Positions 27,655 to 36,348 of a DNA stretch of 64,000 nucleotides are shown here, in pieces. The stretch's first letter is position 1. Each line of letters begins with the position of its first letter. The DNA comes from an uncultured Lachnospiraceae bacterium (GTDB lineage: Bacteria > Bacillota > Clostridia > Lachnospirales > Lachnospiraceae). Below the pieces are notes generated by a model. That model was not told where the DNA came from and did not search any database. It saw only the letters and a program-made list of their open reading frames with translations. The stretch spans positions 63,893-127,892 of the forward strand of contig CADACD010000001.1 of NCBI GenBank assembly GCA_902786365.1. Reading direction: 5' to 3'. A program made the translations under genes and the position numbers.

Positions 27655-27683
27655 ATTATACCATATCATGATAAAATTCGCCA
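27655..27683 (-). promoter_or_regulatory. Likely promoter of pilC and the distal pilus genes
   Basis: On the minus strand an extended -10, TGGTATAAT (-10 at 27655-27660), lies about 55 bases upstream of pilC. The -35 is poor (GGCGAA at 17 bases), consistent with an extended -10 promoter. An A+T-rich stretch lies upstream. It would give a transcript starting just ahead of pilC. Confidence 0.6.
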
Positions 27684-27782
27684 CTTGTTTTTGATTTGTT
27701 AACATTTTATTAACATTATATGGATTAATTACATTTTTCTACTATTTTTTTGTACATTGTACACAATGCTTTCCATTCTATT

Positions 27783-28847
27783 TTACGCTAAACCTCTCAA
27801 CCTCTTATCCATATTAACAATATCCTGAGCATATGATGCACATGTTTCTCCTGTTATCTCACCTCTCCTATACAAATCATATAAAGCATCATCCATCGTC
27901 TGCATACCTATCTTTCTGTTTGTCTGAATCATAGACTGAATCTGATGTGTTTTTCCCTCTCTAATAAGGTTTTTAATCGCCGGATTTGAAATCATCACCT
28001 CAAACGCTGCGACTCTTCGTTTCTGATCTGCTGTAGGAAGCAGTTGCTGTGAAATAACCGCTTCTAATACCATAGACAGCTGTACTCTTATCTGCGCCTG
28101 TTGGTTCGTCGGAAACACATCAATGATACGGTCAATTGTCGCAGCCGAACCAATTGTATGAAGTGTCGAAAATACAAGGTGTCCTGTCTCTGCAGCTGTA
28201 ACTGCAATAGAGATTGTCTCATAGTCACGCATCTCACCAACCAATATAACATCCGGATCTTCACGGAGTGCTGCTCTTAGCGCATTGTTATATGACTGTG
28301 TATCAAAACCTACTTCTCTTTGGTTTATCATTGCACGCTTGTGCTGATGCATATACTCTATCGGATCTTCCAATGTAATAATGTGCGATGTCGAATCCTC
28401 ATTAATAAGATTAATAATAGAAGCAAGTGTTGTAGACTTACCCGAACCTGTTGGTCCCGTAACAAGTACGAGTCCTCTCTTTCTGGTATGTAAATCCTGT
28501 ACTGCTTTCGGAACTCCTAACTGTTCCGGTCTCGGTATAACTGTTCCTACAATACGGAGTGCTGCTGCCATCACACCTCTCTGTCTAAAAACATTGACAC
28601 GATATCTGCCAATTCCAGGAACAGATATTGAAAAATCCACCTCTCCTTTTTCATCATAAATCTCTTTATGATGTTTTGCAAGAATACTTCCAATTAATGC
28701 TTCTGCATCATCCGGAAAGAGTTGTGGATAATTCATATTAATCAGCGCCCCATTCACACGCATCTTCGGTGGTACACCAACTGTGATATGTACGTCGGAT
28801 GCATTATACTTCGCTGCTTCTCCTAATATTTCTTCAATCGATAACAT
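27783..28847 (-). CDS. pilT: Type IV pilus retraction ATPase PilT
   Basis: A 354-residue hexameric ATPase that depolymerises the pilus. It has the PilT-type N-terminus (ILGEAAKYNASDVHITVG), Walker A GPTGSGKSTT, an Asp box, Walker B with DVILVGEMRDYETI, and the His box AVTAAETGHLVFSTLHT. Presence of a retraction motor distinguishes a dynamic T4P (twitching, DNA uptake) from a static Com pseudopilus or T2SS. Good GGAAAGAA ribosome binding site. It follows pilB by 81 bases, with a small stem-loop between them. Confidence 0.95.
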   Translation of the reverse strand: MLSIEEILGEAAKYNASDVHITVGVPPKMRVNGALINMNYPQLFPDDAEALIGSILAKHHKEIYDEKGEVDFSISVPGIGRYRVNVFRQRGVMAAALRIVGTVIPRPEQLGVPKAVQDLHTRKRGLVLVTGPTGSGKSTTLASIINLINEDSTSHIITLEDPIEYMHQHKRAMINQREVGFDTQSYNNALRAALREDPDVILVGEMRDYETISIAVTAAETGHLVFSTLHTIGSAATIDRIIDVFPTNQQAQIRVQLSMVLEAVISQQLLPTADQKRRVAAFEVMISNPAIKNLIREGKTHQIQSMIQTNRKIGMQTMDDALYDLYRRGEITGETCASYAQDIVNMDKRLRGLA

Positions 28848-28889
28848 CTATATTCTTTCCTCCTTGTCTGGTTTATTTTTTATCAATAT

Positions 28890-28914
28890 ATCTGTCGTAA
28901 TAGTCCTGACAGAT
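28890..28914 (-). promoter_or_regulatory. Intercistronic stem-loop between pilB and pilT
   Basis: ATCTGTC and GACAGAT, perfect 7-bp arms with an 11-base loop, 15 bases after the pilB stop. There is no T-run, so it is more likely an mRNA stability or processing element than a terminator. Confidence 0.4.
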
Positions 28915-28928
28915 TCTATTTTCCATCA

Positions 28929-30710
28929 TTATTCTGATTCATATGTAATTCTTAGTGCTTCATTGAAAGATGTAGTACCCTCCAAAAACAATCTTGTTGC
29001 ACTCTCTCCAAGTGGATGCATTCCTTCCGCCACAGCCTGTTCTTTAATTTGGTCAGCTCTGGAACCTGCTGCAATCTTGATTCTCAAATCATTCGTAACC
29101 GGCATAATCTCATATGTACCAATTCGTCCATGATAGCCTGTATTACCACACGCTTCACATCCATTAGGCTCATACACCTGTATATCATCAATTCCACTGG
29201 CATGTAATTTTTCATAAACATCATATACATCTTTACAGCCAAAAATCCTTTTTAAATCGTCTTCCGAATTAATTCCAAGATGTCTTCTGTCCTCATCCGT
29301 AATGTATCTGCCCTTTTTGCACTCCGGGCACAACCTTTTTACAAGACGTTGTGCAATAACACCAACAAGAGAGTCACCAACAAGATATGGTTCAAGTCCC
29401 ATATCAATCAGACGCGTAACCGTACTCGCAGTACCATTTGTATGAAGTGTACTGATTACCAAGTGACCTGTGATAGCCGCTTTAACTGCTATCTGCGCCG
29501 TTTCACCATCACGAATCTCACCAATCATGATAACATCCGGATCCTGACGAAGAATAGAACGAAGTGCCGCTGCAAATGTAAGACCTGCTTTCTCATTAAC
29601 ATGGACCTGATTTAACCCTTCCATATTCGCCTCGACCGGATCTTCTACCGTGATAATATTGACATCTTCTGTATTCAATTCACTAAGAGCAGTATATAAC
29701 GTTGTAGATTTACCGGATCCTGTAGGACCTGTAACCAATACAATACCATGTGGATTCTTAAGAATTCTGTCAAACTTACCAAGCTCCTCCTCTGTAAAAC
29801 CAAGATTCTTTTTATCTCTTGTAAGATTTTCCTTAGAAGTAAGACGCATAACTACTTTCTCGCCATTGATAGTAGGCAAAATAGATACACGGACATCATA
29901 ATCACGTCTGTCAACTGTCATCGCAATACGACCATCCTGTGGTTTTCTCTTTTCCGAAATATCCATTCCTCCAATAATCTTAATTCTGGCAACGATAGCT
30001 GAAAGCAAATCTATATCGTATGTCATAATATTAACAAGCGAACCATCTATTCTGAACCTTACTCTTACCTGAAACTCAAGTGCTTCTATATGAATATCAC
30101 TTGCTCTTCTTCGCACTCCCTGTTCCAAAATACTCCTAACAAGCTGTACAATAGGTGAATTATCAAGTTCCGAATCAGCATTGGTATCATCAATATTGAG
30201 TGTTGAAGCTGCTTTCTCTTTCTCACGCTCTTTTTTATACTGTTCCGCCGCTTTCATCGCCTGAGTCGCACCAAACATCTTATCCAGCATCATATTGATA
30301 TGTGCCTTCGTTGAAAGTACCGGGTCAACCTGTAAGTTTGTAATAATAGAAATATCATCTATCGCAATGATATCCATAGGATCCGCCATTGCAACTCTAA
30401 GTACGTTTGGAAGCAACGGATCATATCCTATTGGAAGGATTCCATTCTTACGAAGGAAATCCTCTTTTAAAAGCTTAACTGCACTCTCGTCTATCTTGAT
30501 TCTTCTGACATCTACATATTCAACCCCGAGCTGTTCAACGAGTGTATCTATCATATCATTCTCTGACACAAACCCCATTGCAACTATTGTTTCTCCTAAT
30601 TTCGAGCCTTCCTCTTTCTGCTTTATCAATGCCTGCTCTAACTGTTCATCAGTAAGCAGACCCTTCTGTATAAGACAATCACCTAATCGTATTTTATTAT
30701 ATCTAGCCAT
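28929..30710 (-). CDS. pilB: Type IV pilus extension ATPase PilB
   Basis: A 593-residue assembly motor. An N-terminal MshEN/GspE-N domain (about 1-145, IRLGDCLIQKGLLTDEQLEQ) is of the kind that in some homologues binds cyclic-di-GMP. The C-terminal GspE ATPase has SDIHIE, Walker A GPTGSGKSTT, Walker B DVIMIGEIRDGET and the His box AVKAAITGHLVISTLHT, followed by the tetracysteine zinc site (CPECKKG and CEACGNTGYHGRIG). The start is ATG 30710 (MARYNKIRLG), five bases after GAGGG; an earlier in-frame start at 30761 has no site. It heads the pilus locus with about 120 A+T-rich bases upstream that probably hold its promoter. Confidence 0.95.
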   Translation of the reverse strand: MARYNKIRLGDCLIQKGLLTDEQLEQALIKQKEEGSKLGETIVAMGFVSENDMIDTLVEQLGVEYVDVRRIKIDESAVKLLKEDFLRKNGILPIGYDPLLPNVLRVAMADPMDIIAIDDISIITNLQVDPVLSTKAHINMMLDKMFGATQAMKAAEQYKKEREKEKAASTLNIDDTNADSELDNSPIVQLVRSILEQGVRRRASDIHIEALEFQVRVRFRIDGSLVNIMTYDIDLLSAIVARIKIIGGMDISEKRKPQDGRIAMTVDRRDYDVRVSILPTINGEKVVMRLTSKENLTRDKKNLGFTEEELGKFDRILKNPHGIVLVTGPTGSGKSTTLYTALSELNTEDVNIITVEDPVEANMEGLNQVHVNEKAGLTFAAALRSILRQDPDVIMIGEIRDGETAQIAVKAAITGHLVISTLHTNGTASTVTRLIDMGLEPYLVGDSLVGVIAQRLVKRLCPECKKGRYITDEDRRHLGINSEDDLKRIFGCKDVYDVYEKLHASGIDDIQVYEPNGCEACGNTGYHGRIGTYEIMPVTNDLRIKIAAGSRADQIKEQAVAEGMHPLGESATRLFLEGTTSFNEALRITYESE

Positions 30711-30833
30711 ATATGTACCCTCATTCCAACAATCATTTTTTTCTATTGATAAGTTTATCATAAATACGTATAAATTTAAAGTAGTTTTTTTACAAAATTA
30801 CAATAAATATTTAATTCCGTTTTTTATTTTTAT

Positions 30834-32204
30834 TTATTTTGTACAATTTCGAGACGCACTTACCATTCCAAGAAATATAAAATAGAAAACTGCTGTATGA
30901 AATACAACCACACCAAATAATGACGATACACAATATCCCAATACCGCCATACCATCATAAATTACACTTTTTTCTGTATCTCTTATATCTTTTACTCTTT
31001 TTATCAATATAAGAATGAGAGCTGCTATATAAACCAAAGCTGCCGGTGTTCCCACTTCTGCTGCATACTGCAAATATTCGTTATGAGGTTCTTGCAGCCT
31101 TTCTCCTACATCTTCGAACCCCGCTCCACTTAGCACATTTCTATTATCATCAATCATTACATTTGTCAGACTGTCCGGACCACTTCCGATAATAGGATGT
31201 TTTTTAATATATGTTACAGTATCTATCCACAGTTCCATTCTCCCTGTTCCGGCACTTCCCATATCTTCAGCACCATTTGATATCTTAACCACATCATTTG
31301 CAGTCACTCCAAAATTCAACGAAACAATATTCGTTTTATAGTCAATTATGATACTAATTAATACAAATAAAACGATACAAGTAATCAGCTCCGGCTTTAT
31401 TTTTTTCACTGCAATAATGCTGATTATTAAACCAAATACGAAAGCTGCAATCACAGCAAGGTATCCTCCAAATGAATTATTCAGAATAAGGCAGCTGACA
31501 TTGACTATATACAATACAGTTCCAATGCATTTTAAAACAATATTTTGTTCAATAGCAATAAATCCTACTGTTGCCAATATTGCTATCACCATAAAATATG
31601 CCGAGTGGTTTGTATTATAAAATGCACCTGTCAAAGAACCAAAATATCCCATATATTTTGTAATAAAAAGAGCATTTTGAACTGTACATGTAATCATAAA
31701 TGCTGCATATATATTTTTTTTTAATTTACTTATTTTATTTTTATTATTATATTTTATATTTTTTCCACATATATATACAGATGCATAAATCAGATATGTT
31801 CTAAAGCCACTGTTTCTAAACCAATCTCCCCATATAGCAGTTTCCCTGTAATCAGATAATAGTGTTGCCACTAATGCGTATATCAGAAAAATAATTAACA
31901 GGATGTCCTGCTTATTTTGTAAAAAATAATCTCTGATTCCATCTCTGCCAACACCACGCATCTTGATTAAAACTATCACTGTTGCATAACAAATAATAAC
32001 ATATCCTATGTAATTAAAATAATTAACCATACTCTCATGCGACTGATGTCTTGTCAAATATCTTGTTATCGTTTCTACAACAATCATAAGAAGCATCAGT
32101 ATTATCATCACTGCCGAACCTATCTCGTAAAATCTATCTGGTAAAACTTCATATATTTCTTTGAAACTTTTACAATTTTTCAGTTCTTTAAACGTGCCTG
32201 ACAT
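30834..32204 (-). CDS. O-antigen ligase / polymerase family membrane protein (Wzy_C type)
   Basis: A 456-residue polytopic protein with about ten to twelve hydrophobic helices and one large external loop. That loop contains HPIIGSGPDSL, then LQEPHNEYLQYAAEVG, the signature of the Wzy/WaaL family, whose members polymerise or transfer lipid-linked glycans. Substrate cannot be told from sequence: it may be a capsular or surface polysaccharide polymerase, or, given that it directly precedes pilB, a pilin O-glycosyl ligase of the PglL/TfpO kind. It begins 17 bases after the antiporter gene ends, with an AGGAG site overlapping that stop, so it is cotranscribed with the antiporter. Confidence 0.8.
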   Translation of the reverse strand: MSGTFKELKNCKSFKEIYEVLPDRFYEIGSAVMIILMLLMIVVETITRYLTRHQSHESMVNYFNYIGYVIICYATVIVLIKMRGVGRDGIRDYFLQNKQDILLIIFLIYALVATLLSDYRETAIWGDWFRNSGFRTYLIYASVYICGKNIKYNNKNKISKLKKNIYAAFMITCTVQNALFITKYMGYFGSLTGAFYNTNHSAYFMVIAILATVGFIAIEQNIVLKCIGTVLYIVNVSCLILNNSFGGYLAVIAAFVFGLIISIIAVKKIKPELITCIVLFVLISIIIDYKTNIVSLNFGVTANDVVKISNGAEDMGSAGTGRMELWIDTVTYIKKHPIIGSGPDSLTNVMIDDNRNVLSGAGFEDVGERLQEPHNEYLQYAAEVGTPAALVYIAALILILIKRVKDIRDTEKSVIYDGMAVLGYCVSSLFGVVVFHTAVFYFIFLGMVSASRNCTK

Positions 32205-32221
32205 GTCATTTACTCCTATTC

Positions 32222-33412
32222 CTAAACTGGCTGTGTTTTTTTCTCCGTGTCACTATTATACAAAATCTTCATAATGATTGGCGTTGTAACAGATGATACA
32301 ATAATCAACAGAATGACTGTTGTGAAATAGGCGGAATCTACCATACCCACTCCTAATCCTTTCTGCGCCACTATCAGTGCAACTTCTCCTCTGGTCATCA
32401 TTCCAACACCGATTTTTAAACAATCTTTATTTTTAAATCTACACAATTTTGCCATCAATCCGCATCCCACAATTTTTGTGACAAGTGCAACTAATACAAA
32501 GATGATGGAAAAAACAATCATACTTTTTGAAATTTTACTGATATTAGTTTTCAGACCAATACTAGCGAAAAATATAGGGCCAAACAACATGTACGAGCTG
32601 ATATCCATTTTTTGTGCAATATAATCTGAATCCTTTATATTACACAATATAATTCCAGCAGTAAACGCACCTGTTATGTCGGCTATTCCAAAATATTTTT
32701 CTGCCACATATGCCATTGCAAAACATAAGGTCAATCCATAAATAGGTATTCTTCTACTATGTGGCCACTTAGAATCCATATATTTAAATATATAATATAT
32801 CACAATACCTACACCTATTGCAAAAAGGAAAAAGAGTGCCGTATTAGATACTACTTTTCCCGGTTCTACACTTGTGCTCTTAAAACCTATTACAAAGGTA
32901 AGAACAATAATTCCTATGATATCGTCAACAATCGCTGCACTTAAAATAGTTGTTCCAACCTCACCCCTCAATTTTCCCATTTCTTTTAATGTCTCTACCG
33001 TTATACTCACAGATGTAGCCGTCATGATAACACCGATAAATATTGCCTCATAAAATTTGTCACTGCCTTTCGGTGCTAATCCATAATATGCACTATATGC
33101 AAGATATCCTCCTAACAAAGGAACCCCAACACCTGCACAGGCAATCAGTACTGCTTTTGGTCCCGTTTTAATCAAGTCTCTCAAATTTGTACCAAGACCT
33201 GCATTGAACATCAGCATCAACACACCAATTTCTGCCATCATAGCAAGAAAATCTCCCTGCTCGACAATTCCGAGTACACTCGGTCCAATCAAAAGTCCTG
33301 CAATAATCTCACCTACAACCATTGGTGCATTAAGCTTTTTAGCAATGATGCCACAGCTTTTTGCCGCAATGATGATAATAGCCAAATCTTTAAATATAAC
33401 ATATGTTTCCAT
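32222..33412 (-). CDS. Na+(K+)/H+ antiporter, CPA2 family
   Basis: A 396-residue transporter with about 12-13 membrane helices. Markers are the inverted-repeat core with APMVVGEIIAGLLIGPSVLG, TATSVSITVETLKEMGKL, the Asp-Asp pair in AAIVDDIIGIIVL (ion-binding site of electrogenic NapA-type members), ITGAFTAGIIL and GEVALIVAQKGLG. There is no TrkA-N domain, so it is a NapA-like member rather than KefB/C. It exchanges Na+ or K+ for protons for pH and salt balance. I take ATG 33412, six bases after GAGGAG; earlier ATG and GTG codons at 33433 and 33457 are less well placed. Confidence 0.88.
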   Translation of the reverse strand: METYVIFKDLAIIIIAAKSCGIIAKKLNAPMVVGEIIAGLLIGPSVLGIVEQGDFLAMMAEIGVLMLMFNAGLGTNLRDLIKTGPKAVLIACAGVGVPLLGGYLAYSAYYGLAPKGSDKFYEAIFIGVIMTATSVSITVETLKEMGKLRGEVGTTILSAAIVDDIIGIIVLTFVIGFKSTSVEPGKVVSNTALFFLFAIGVGIVIYYIFKYMDSKWPHSRRIPIYGLTLCFAMAYVAEKYFGIADITGAFTAGIILCNIKDSDYIAQKMDISSYMLFGPIFFASIGLKTNISKISKSMIVFSIIFVLVALVTKIVGCGLMAKLCRFKNKDCLKIGVGMMTRGEVALIVAQKGLGVGMVDSAYFTTVILLIIVSSVTTPIIMKILYNSDTEKKTQPV

Positions 33413-33446
33413 ATTTTTCTCCTCTTGTATCATATGTGTTATTTCT

Positions 33447-33519
33447 CTCCTTATCACCTAAGGAGTTTCGTACTCTAATTTACCAAAAAATATTTTATCA
33501 CATATTTCTAACATGTCAA
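33447..33519 (-). promoter_or_regulatory. Promoter and leader hairpin of the antiporter gene
   Basis: On the minus strand TTGACA (33514-33519), 16 bases, TAAAAT (33492-33497) form a good sigma-A promoter. About 30 bases downstream a perfect stem, CTCCTTA (59 side) and TAAGGAG around GGTGA (33447-33465), masks an AGGAG motif in the leader. This AGGAG serves no chosen start unless ATG 33433 is used, so the hairpin could tune an alternative start. The rest of 33520-33631 holds no gene that I see. Confidence 0.65.
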
Positions 33520-33631
33520 CACACTTTCTTCTTATACACATATATACGTATATACATATACCAATCCGGCAAAACATACATCATTCACCGATAACCTTTA
33601 TCTATCTCCACCTCACGCCATTTGCTCCGTC

Positions 33632-34255
33632 TCACTCCAATGCCTTTCGCAATTTTAATAAGGCTTTTTTCTCTATTCTGCTGACATAGCTTCTTGATAT
33701 ATTCATCTGTTTTGCAACCTCACGCTGTGTCAGTTCTCTTTCTCCTCCTAACCCATAACGCTTTATCATAATCATCTTCTCTTTTTCATTAAGAACTTCA
33801 TGTATCACCTTTTTAAGTCTTTGTATATCATCAGCTAATTCACATTGTTCATCAATCAGTTTTTCGTCACTTTCAATCACATCATACAGACTGATCTCAT
33901 TCCCGTCACCATCTGATCCAATAGGTTCATACAACGAAGTTTCTTTCAACTTCTTCTTGTCATTCCTAAGCATCATCAGAAGTTCATTATCAATACATCT
34001 TGCCGCATATGTTGATAATTTACCTTTTTCACCATCAAAACTTGTCACTGCTTTAATCAAACCTATTGTCCCTATAGAGATTAACTCTTCTAAATTTCTG
34101 TTCATATCTGTATTAATATATTTTTTTACAACATATGCCACAAGTCTTAGATTATGTTCTACAAGAATGTCTTTTGCTCTTTGGTCACCATCTTTAAAGC
34201 ATTTTAGATAATATTCTTCCTCCTCACAGCTAAGTGGTTCCATGAATGTTTTCAA
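33632..34255 (-). CDS. sigK: Sporulation-type sigma factor, SigK-like
   Basis: A sigma-70 family factor of 207 residues with region 2 (HNLRLVAYVVKKY, ELISIGTIGLIKAVTSFD, STYAARCIDNELLM) and region 4 (NEKEKMIMIKRYGL, TQREVAKQMNISRSYVSRIEKKAL). The opening KTFMEPLSCEEEEYYL and the 'PIGSDGDGNEISLYDV' linker are those of SigK, the late mother-cell factor, rather than SigE. It is a single uninterrupted gene, so there is no skin element. There is no obvious hydrophobic pro-sequence. The best start is TTG 34255, six bases after GAGGTG; GTG 34264 has no site. The GAGGTG lies inside a long hairpin. Target genes are not visible here. Confidence 0.8.
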   Translation of the reverse strand: MKTFMEPLSCEEEEYYLKCFKDGDQRAKDILVEHNLRLVAYVVKKYINTDMNRNLEELISIGTIGLIKAVTSFDGEKGKLSTYAARCIDNELLMMLRNDKKKLKETSLYEPIGSDGDGNEISLYDVIESDEKLIDEQCELADDIQRLKKVIHEVLNEKEKMIMIKRYGLGGERELTQREVAKQMNISRSYVSRIEKKALLKLRKALE

Positions 34256-34257
34256 AG

Positions 34258-34304
34258 AAAGCACCTCGAAGCATTTTAATATAATCTATGCTTTGAGATG
34301 CTTT
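34258..34304 (-). promoter_or_regulatory. Hairpin covering the sigK ribosome binding site
   Basis: Arms AAAGCATCTCAAAGCAT and ATGCTTCGAGGTGCTTT pair over 17 positions with one wobble and one mismatch. The second arm contains GAGGTG, the only good ribosome binding site for sigK. It also lies 27 bases beyond the U32 gene stop and is followed by CTTTG, so it may double as a weak terminator for the upstream operon. Either role would restrict SigK translation. Confidence 0.6.
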
Positions 34305-34330
34305 TAAGTGCATTTCCAATTTATTTTTTA

Positions 34331-35680
34331 TCAGCTATCTTTTCTTCTGATAATATCAAAATCATCCATTCTGACTCCAAGATTAATAAACAGCTTCTGT
34401 TTCGGGTGGGGTGCAGAGTCAAGACTTTTTCCTTCTTCATCATATATCTCAAGAACTTTAACCGAAATATTTCTTCTGTCAGGTTTCATAATCTCTATCT
34501 CTTCCCCAACAGAGAATTTATTTCTTTGTTCTATCTGATATAACAAAATGTCATTTTGTGAATTCCTGCTATTTTGTGCATCCGCATCGGCATTTGTTTC
34601 TTTGTGCTTTATTCCTTCCACTCCTGCGAGCAGCTTACTTTTGTGGATGCTGCCATTTATAAGACCTAAATAGGTATATTCTTTATTATAAGTATTGCTG
34701 TCATATATCTGTGTGTTTTCATCAGGCTTTCCATAAAAAAATCCGGTTGTATACTGTCTGTATGTACATTTTGAAATTTCTTCCCGATAGAGTGGCAATG
34801 ACTCTTCATAAAGTTTTCTGTCTTTTTTATAATCATCTATTGCCATTCTATATGTTCTTGCAACTGTTGCAACATAGAGAGCTGTTTTCATTCTCCCCTC
34901 TACCTTAAGGCTGTCTATCCCTGCATCAATAATATCCGGAATATGTTCAATCATACACAAATCTTTTGAATTAAAAATATAAGTTCCTCTCTCATTTTCA
35001 TAAACCGGCATATATTCTCCCGGTCTTGACTCTTCCACAACAGAATATTTCCATCTGCAAGGATGTGTACATGCTCCCTGGTTTGCATCTCTTCCCGCCA
35101 TAAAACTACTAAGAAGACACCTACCTGAATACGAGATACACATTGCACCATGCACAAATGTCTCTATTTCCATTTCTTTAGGAATATTTCTTCTTATCTC
35201 TTTAATTTCTTCAAGCGATAATTCTCTTGCCGTCACAACACGTGCAGCTCCCTGTTTATACCAGAAATTGAAAGTTCCATAGTTTGTATTATTTGCCTGC
35301 GTACTGATATGTATCTCTGTATCCGGAAGCACTTCTTTTGCAATAGTAAAGATAGCAGGATCTGAAATGATGAGCGCATCTGGCTTTACTCTTTTTAATT
35401 CATCAAAGTAAGTATATGCATCAGCTAAATCTCTGTTATGTGCAAGTATATTGGCTGTAACGTATACCTTCACTCCATGTTCATGGGCAAATTTTACCCC
35501 TTCCTCCATCTCTTCTATTGTAAAATTCTTTGCTTTGGCACGAAGTCCAAACGCTTCACCACCAATATATACTGCATCAGCTCCGAATATTACTGCAACT
35601 TTTAATACCTCCAGACTGCTTGCCGGAATCAAAAGTTCAGGATGTCTGTTCTTGTTACGAACATTTTTTAACTCATCCAT
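34331..35680 (-). CDS. U32 family protein, TrhP-like (tRNA U34 hydroxylation)
   Basis: A 449-residue U32 'peptidase'. Its TIM-barrel-like start has PELLIPASSLEVLKVAVIFGADAVYIGG (read in pieces), and the Cys-rich centre shows HGAMCISYSGRCLLSS and GACTHPCRW, where conserved Cys hold an iron-sulfur cluster. B. subtilis TrhP (YrrN/YrrO) makes 5-hydroxyuridine at tRNA wobble U34 with prephenate, and TrmR then methylates it. Here it directly follows a TrmR-like gene (8-base overlap), supporting that role. The start is ATG 35680, 7 bases after AAAGGAG, not the ORF's first codon 35701. Confidence 0.85.
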   Translation of the reverse strand: MDELKNVRNKNRHPELLIPASSLEVLKVAVIFGADAVYIGGEAFGLRAKAKNFTIEEMEEGVKFAHEHGVKVYVTANILAHNRDLADAYTYFDELKRVKPDALIISDPAIFTIAKEVLPDTEIHISTQANNTNYGTFNFWYKQGAARVVTARELSLEEIKEIRRNIPKEMEIETFVHGAMCISYSGRCLLSSFMAGRDANQGACTHPCRWKYSVVEESRPGEYMPVYENERGTYIFNSKDLCMIEHIPDIIDAGIDSLKVEGRMKTALYVATVARTYRMAIDDYKKDRKLYEESLPLYREEISKCTYRQYTTGFFYGKPDENTQIYDSNTYNKEYTYLGLINGSIHKSKLLAGVEGIKHKETNADADAQNSRNSQNDILLYQIEQRNKFSVGEEIEIMKPDRRNISVKVLEIYDEEGKSLDSAPHPKQKLFINLGVRMDDFDIIRRKDS

Positions 35681-36338
35681 TTTTACTCTCCTTTCGAACA
35701 CTCATTGATATTCCATCACCTATAGGTACGATTGTCGTCTCCAGTTCTTCCATATTTTTAACAGAATATAAATATTCTCTCATTCTGGAATGTATCGTTC
35801 GGTTGCGTCTTTCTACTGCAAAACGGCTTTCTATCAATTCACCTTCCTGCAATACATTATCCGCAATAATCACTGCACCTTCTTTTGTCATCTTCAGTAT
35901 TCTTTCAAGATAAGACAAATATTGTGATTTGGCTGCATCTATAAATACAAATTCAAACTGTCTTTTTTGTTCCACAAGCAAATCGAGTATCTCTGCCGCA
36001 TCTCCTTCCATAAGAGTAATCTTATCTTCAAGTCCTGCTGCCTTTATATTTTCTTTTGCTATCGGTATTCTTTTGTCATAGTTTTCTATTGTAGTAATAT
36101 GACAGTTTTTCGGCATGCAATTTGCCATTATAATTGCTGAATAACCTATTGCAGCACCTATCTCTAAAATATTTTGAGGGTTACGAATATTTATCATAAC
36201 CCTTAAGAAACTTTCCATCTCTTTTCTGATAATCGGCACATCTGTTTCATGTGCCGTATTTTCTATTTTATCACATATACTTCCATTACTTTTTTCCAAA
36301 GAATGTATATATGAAACAATTCTTTCATTCACTATCAT
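35673..36338 (-). CDS. trmR: O-methyltransferase, TrmR-like (tRNA 5-hydroxyuridine methyltransferase)
   Basis: A 221-residue class I SAM-dependent methyltransferase of the O-methyltransferase 3 family. Motif I is NILEIGAAIGYSAI, an acidic residue follows in TIENYDKRI, and FVFIDAAKSQY and IADNVLQEGEL are the metal- and substrate-loop motifs of catechol-type methyltransferases. In B. subtilis TrmR (YrrM) converts ho5U34 to mo5U34 in tRNA and is encoded next to the U32 genes, as here. It starts 10 bases after the MltG stub. Assignment to tRNA rather than a small molecule follows from this neighbourhood. Confidence 0.82.
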   Translation of the reverse strand: MIVNERIVSYIHSLEKSNGSICDKIENTAHETDVPIIRKEMESFLRVMINIRNPQNILEIGAAIGYSAIIMANCMPKNCHITTIENYDKRIPIAKENIKAAGLEDKITLMEGDAAEILDLLVEQKRQFEFVFIDAAKSQYLSYLERILKMTKEGAVIIADNVLQEGELIESRFAVERRNRTIHSRMREYLYSVKNMEELETTIVPIGDGISMSVRKESKNG

Positions 36339-36348
36339 AATTACTGCC

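Noticed and set aside
24960-30710. Type II secretion system or Com pseudopilus instead of type IV pilus
   Set aside because: A PilT retraction ATPase and PilM/PilN/PilO homologues are present, and no comGA-type operon features are seen; this points to a retractable T4P.
30295-30885. 196-codon plus-strand frame opposite pilB
   Set aside because: Antisense shadow of the MshEN domain of pilB; no ribosome binding site.
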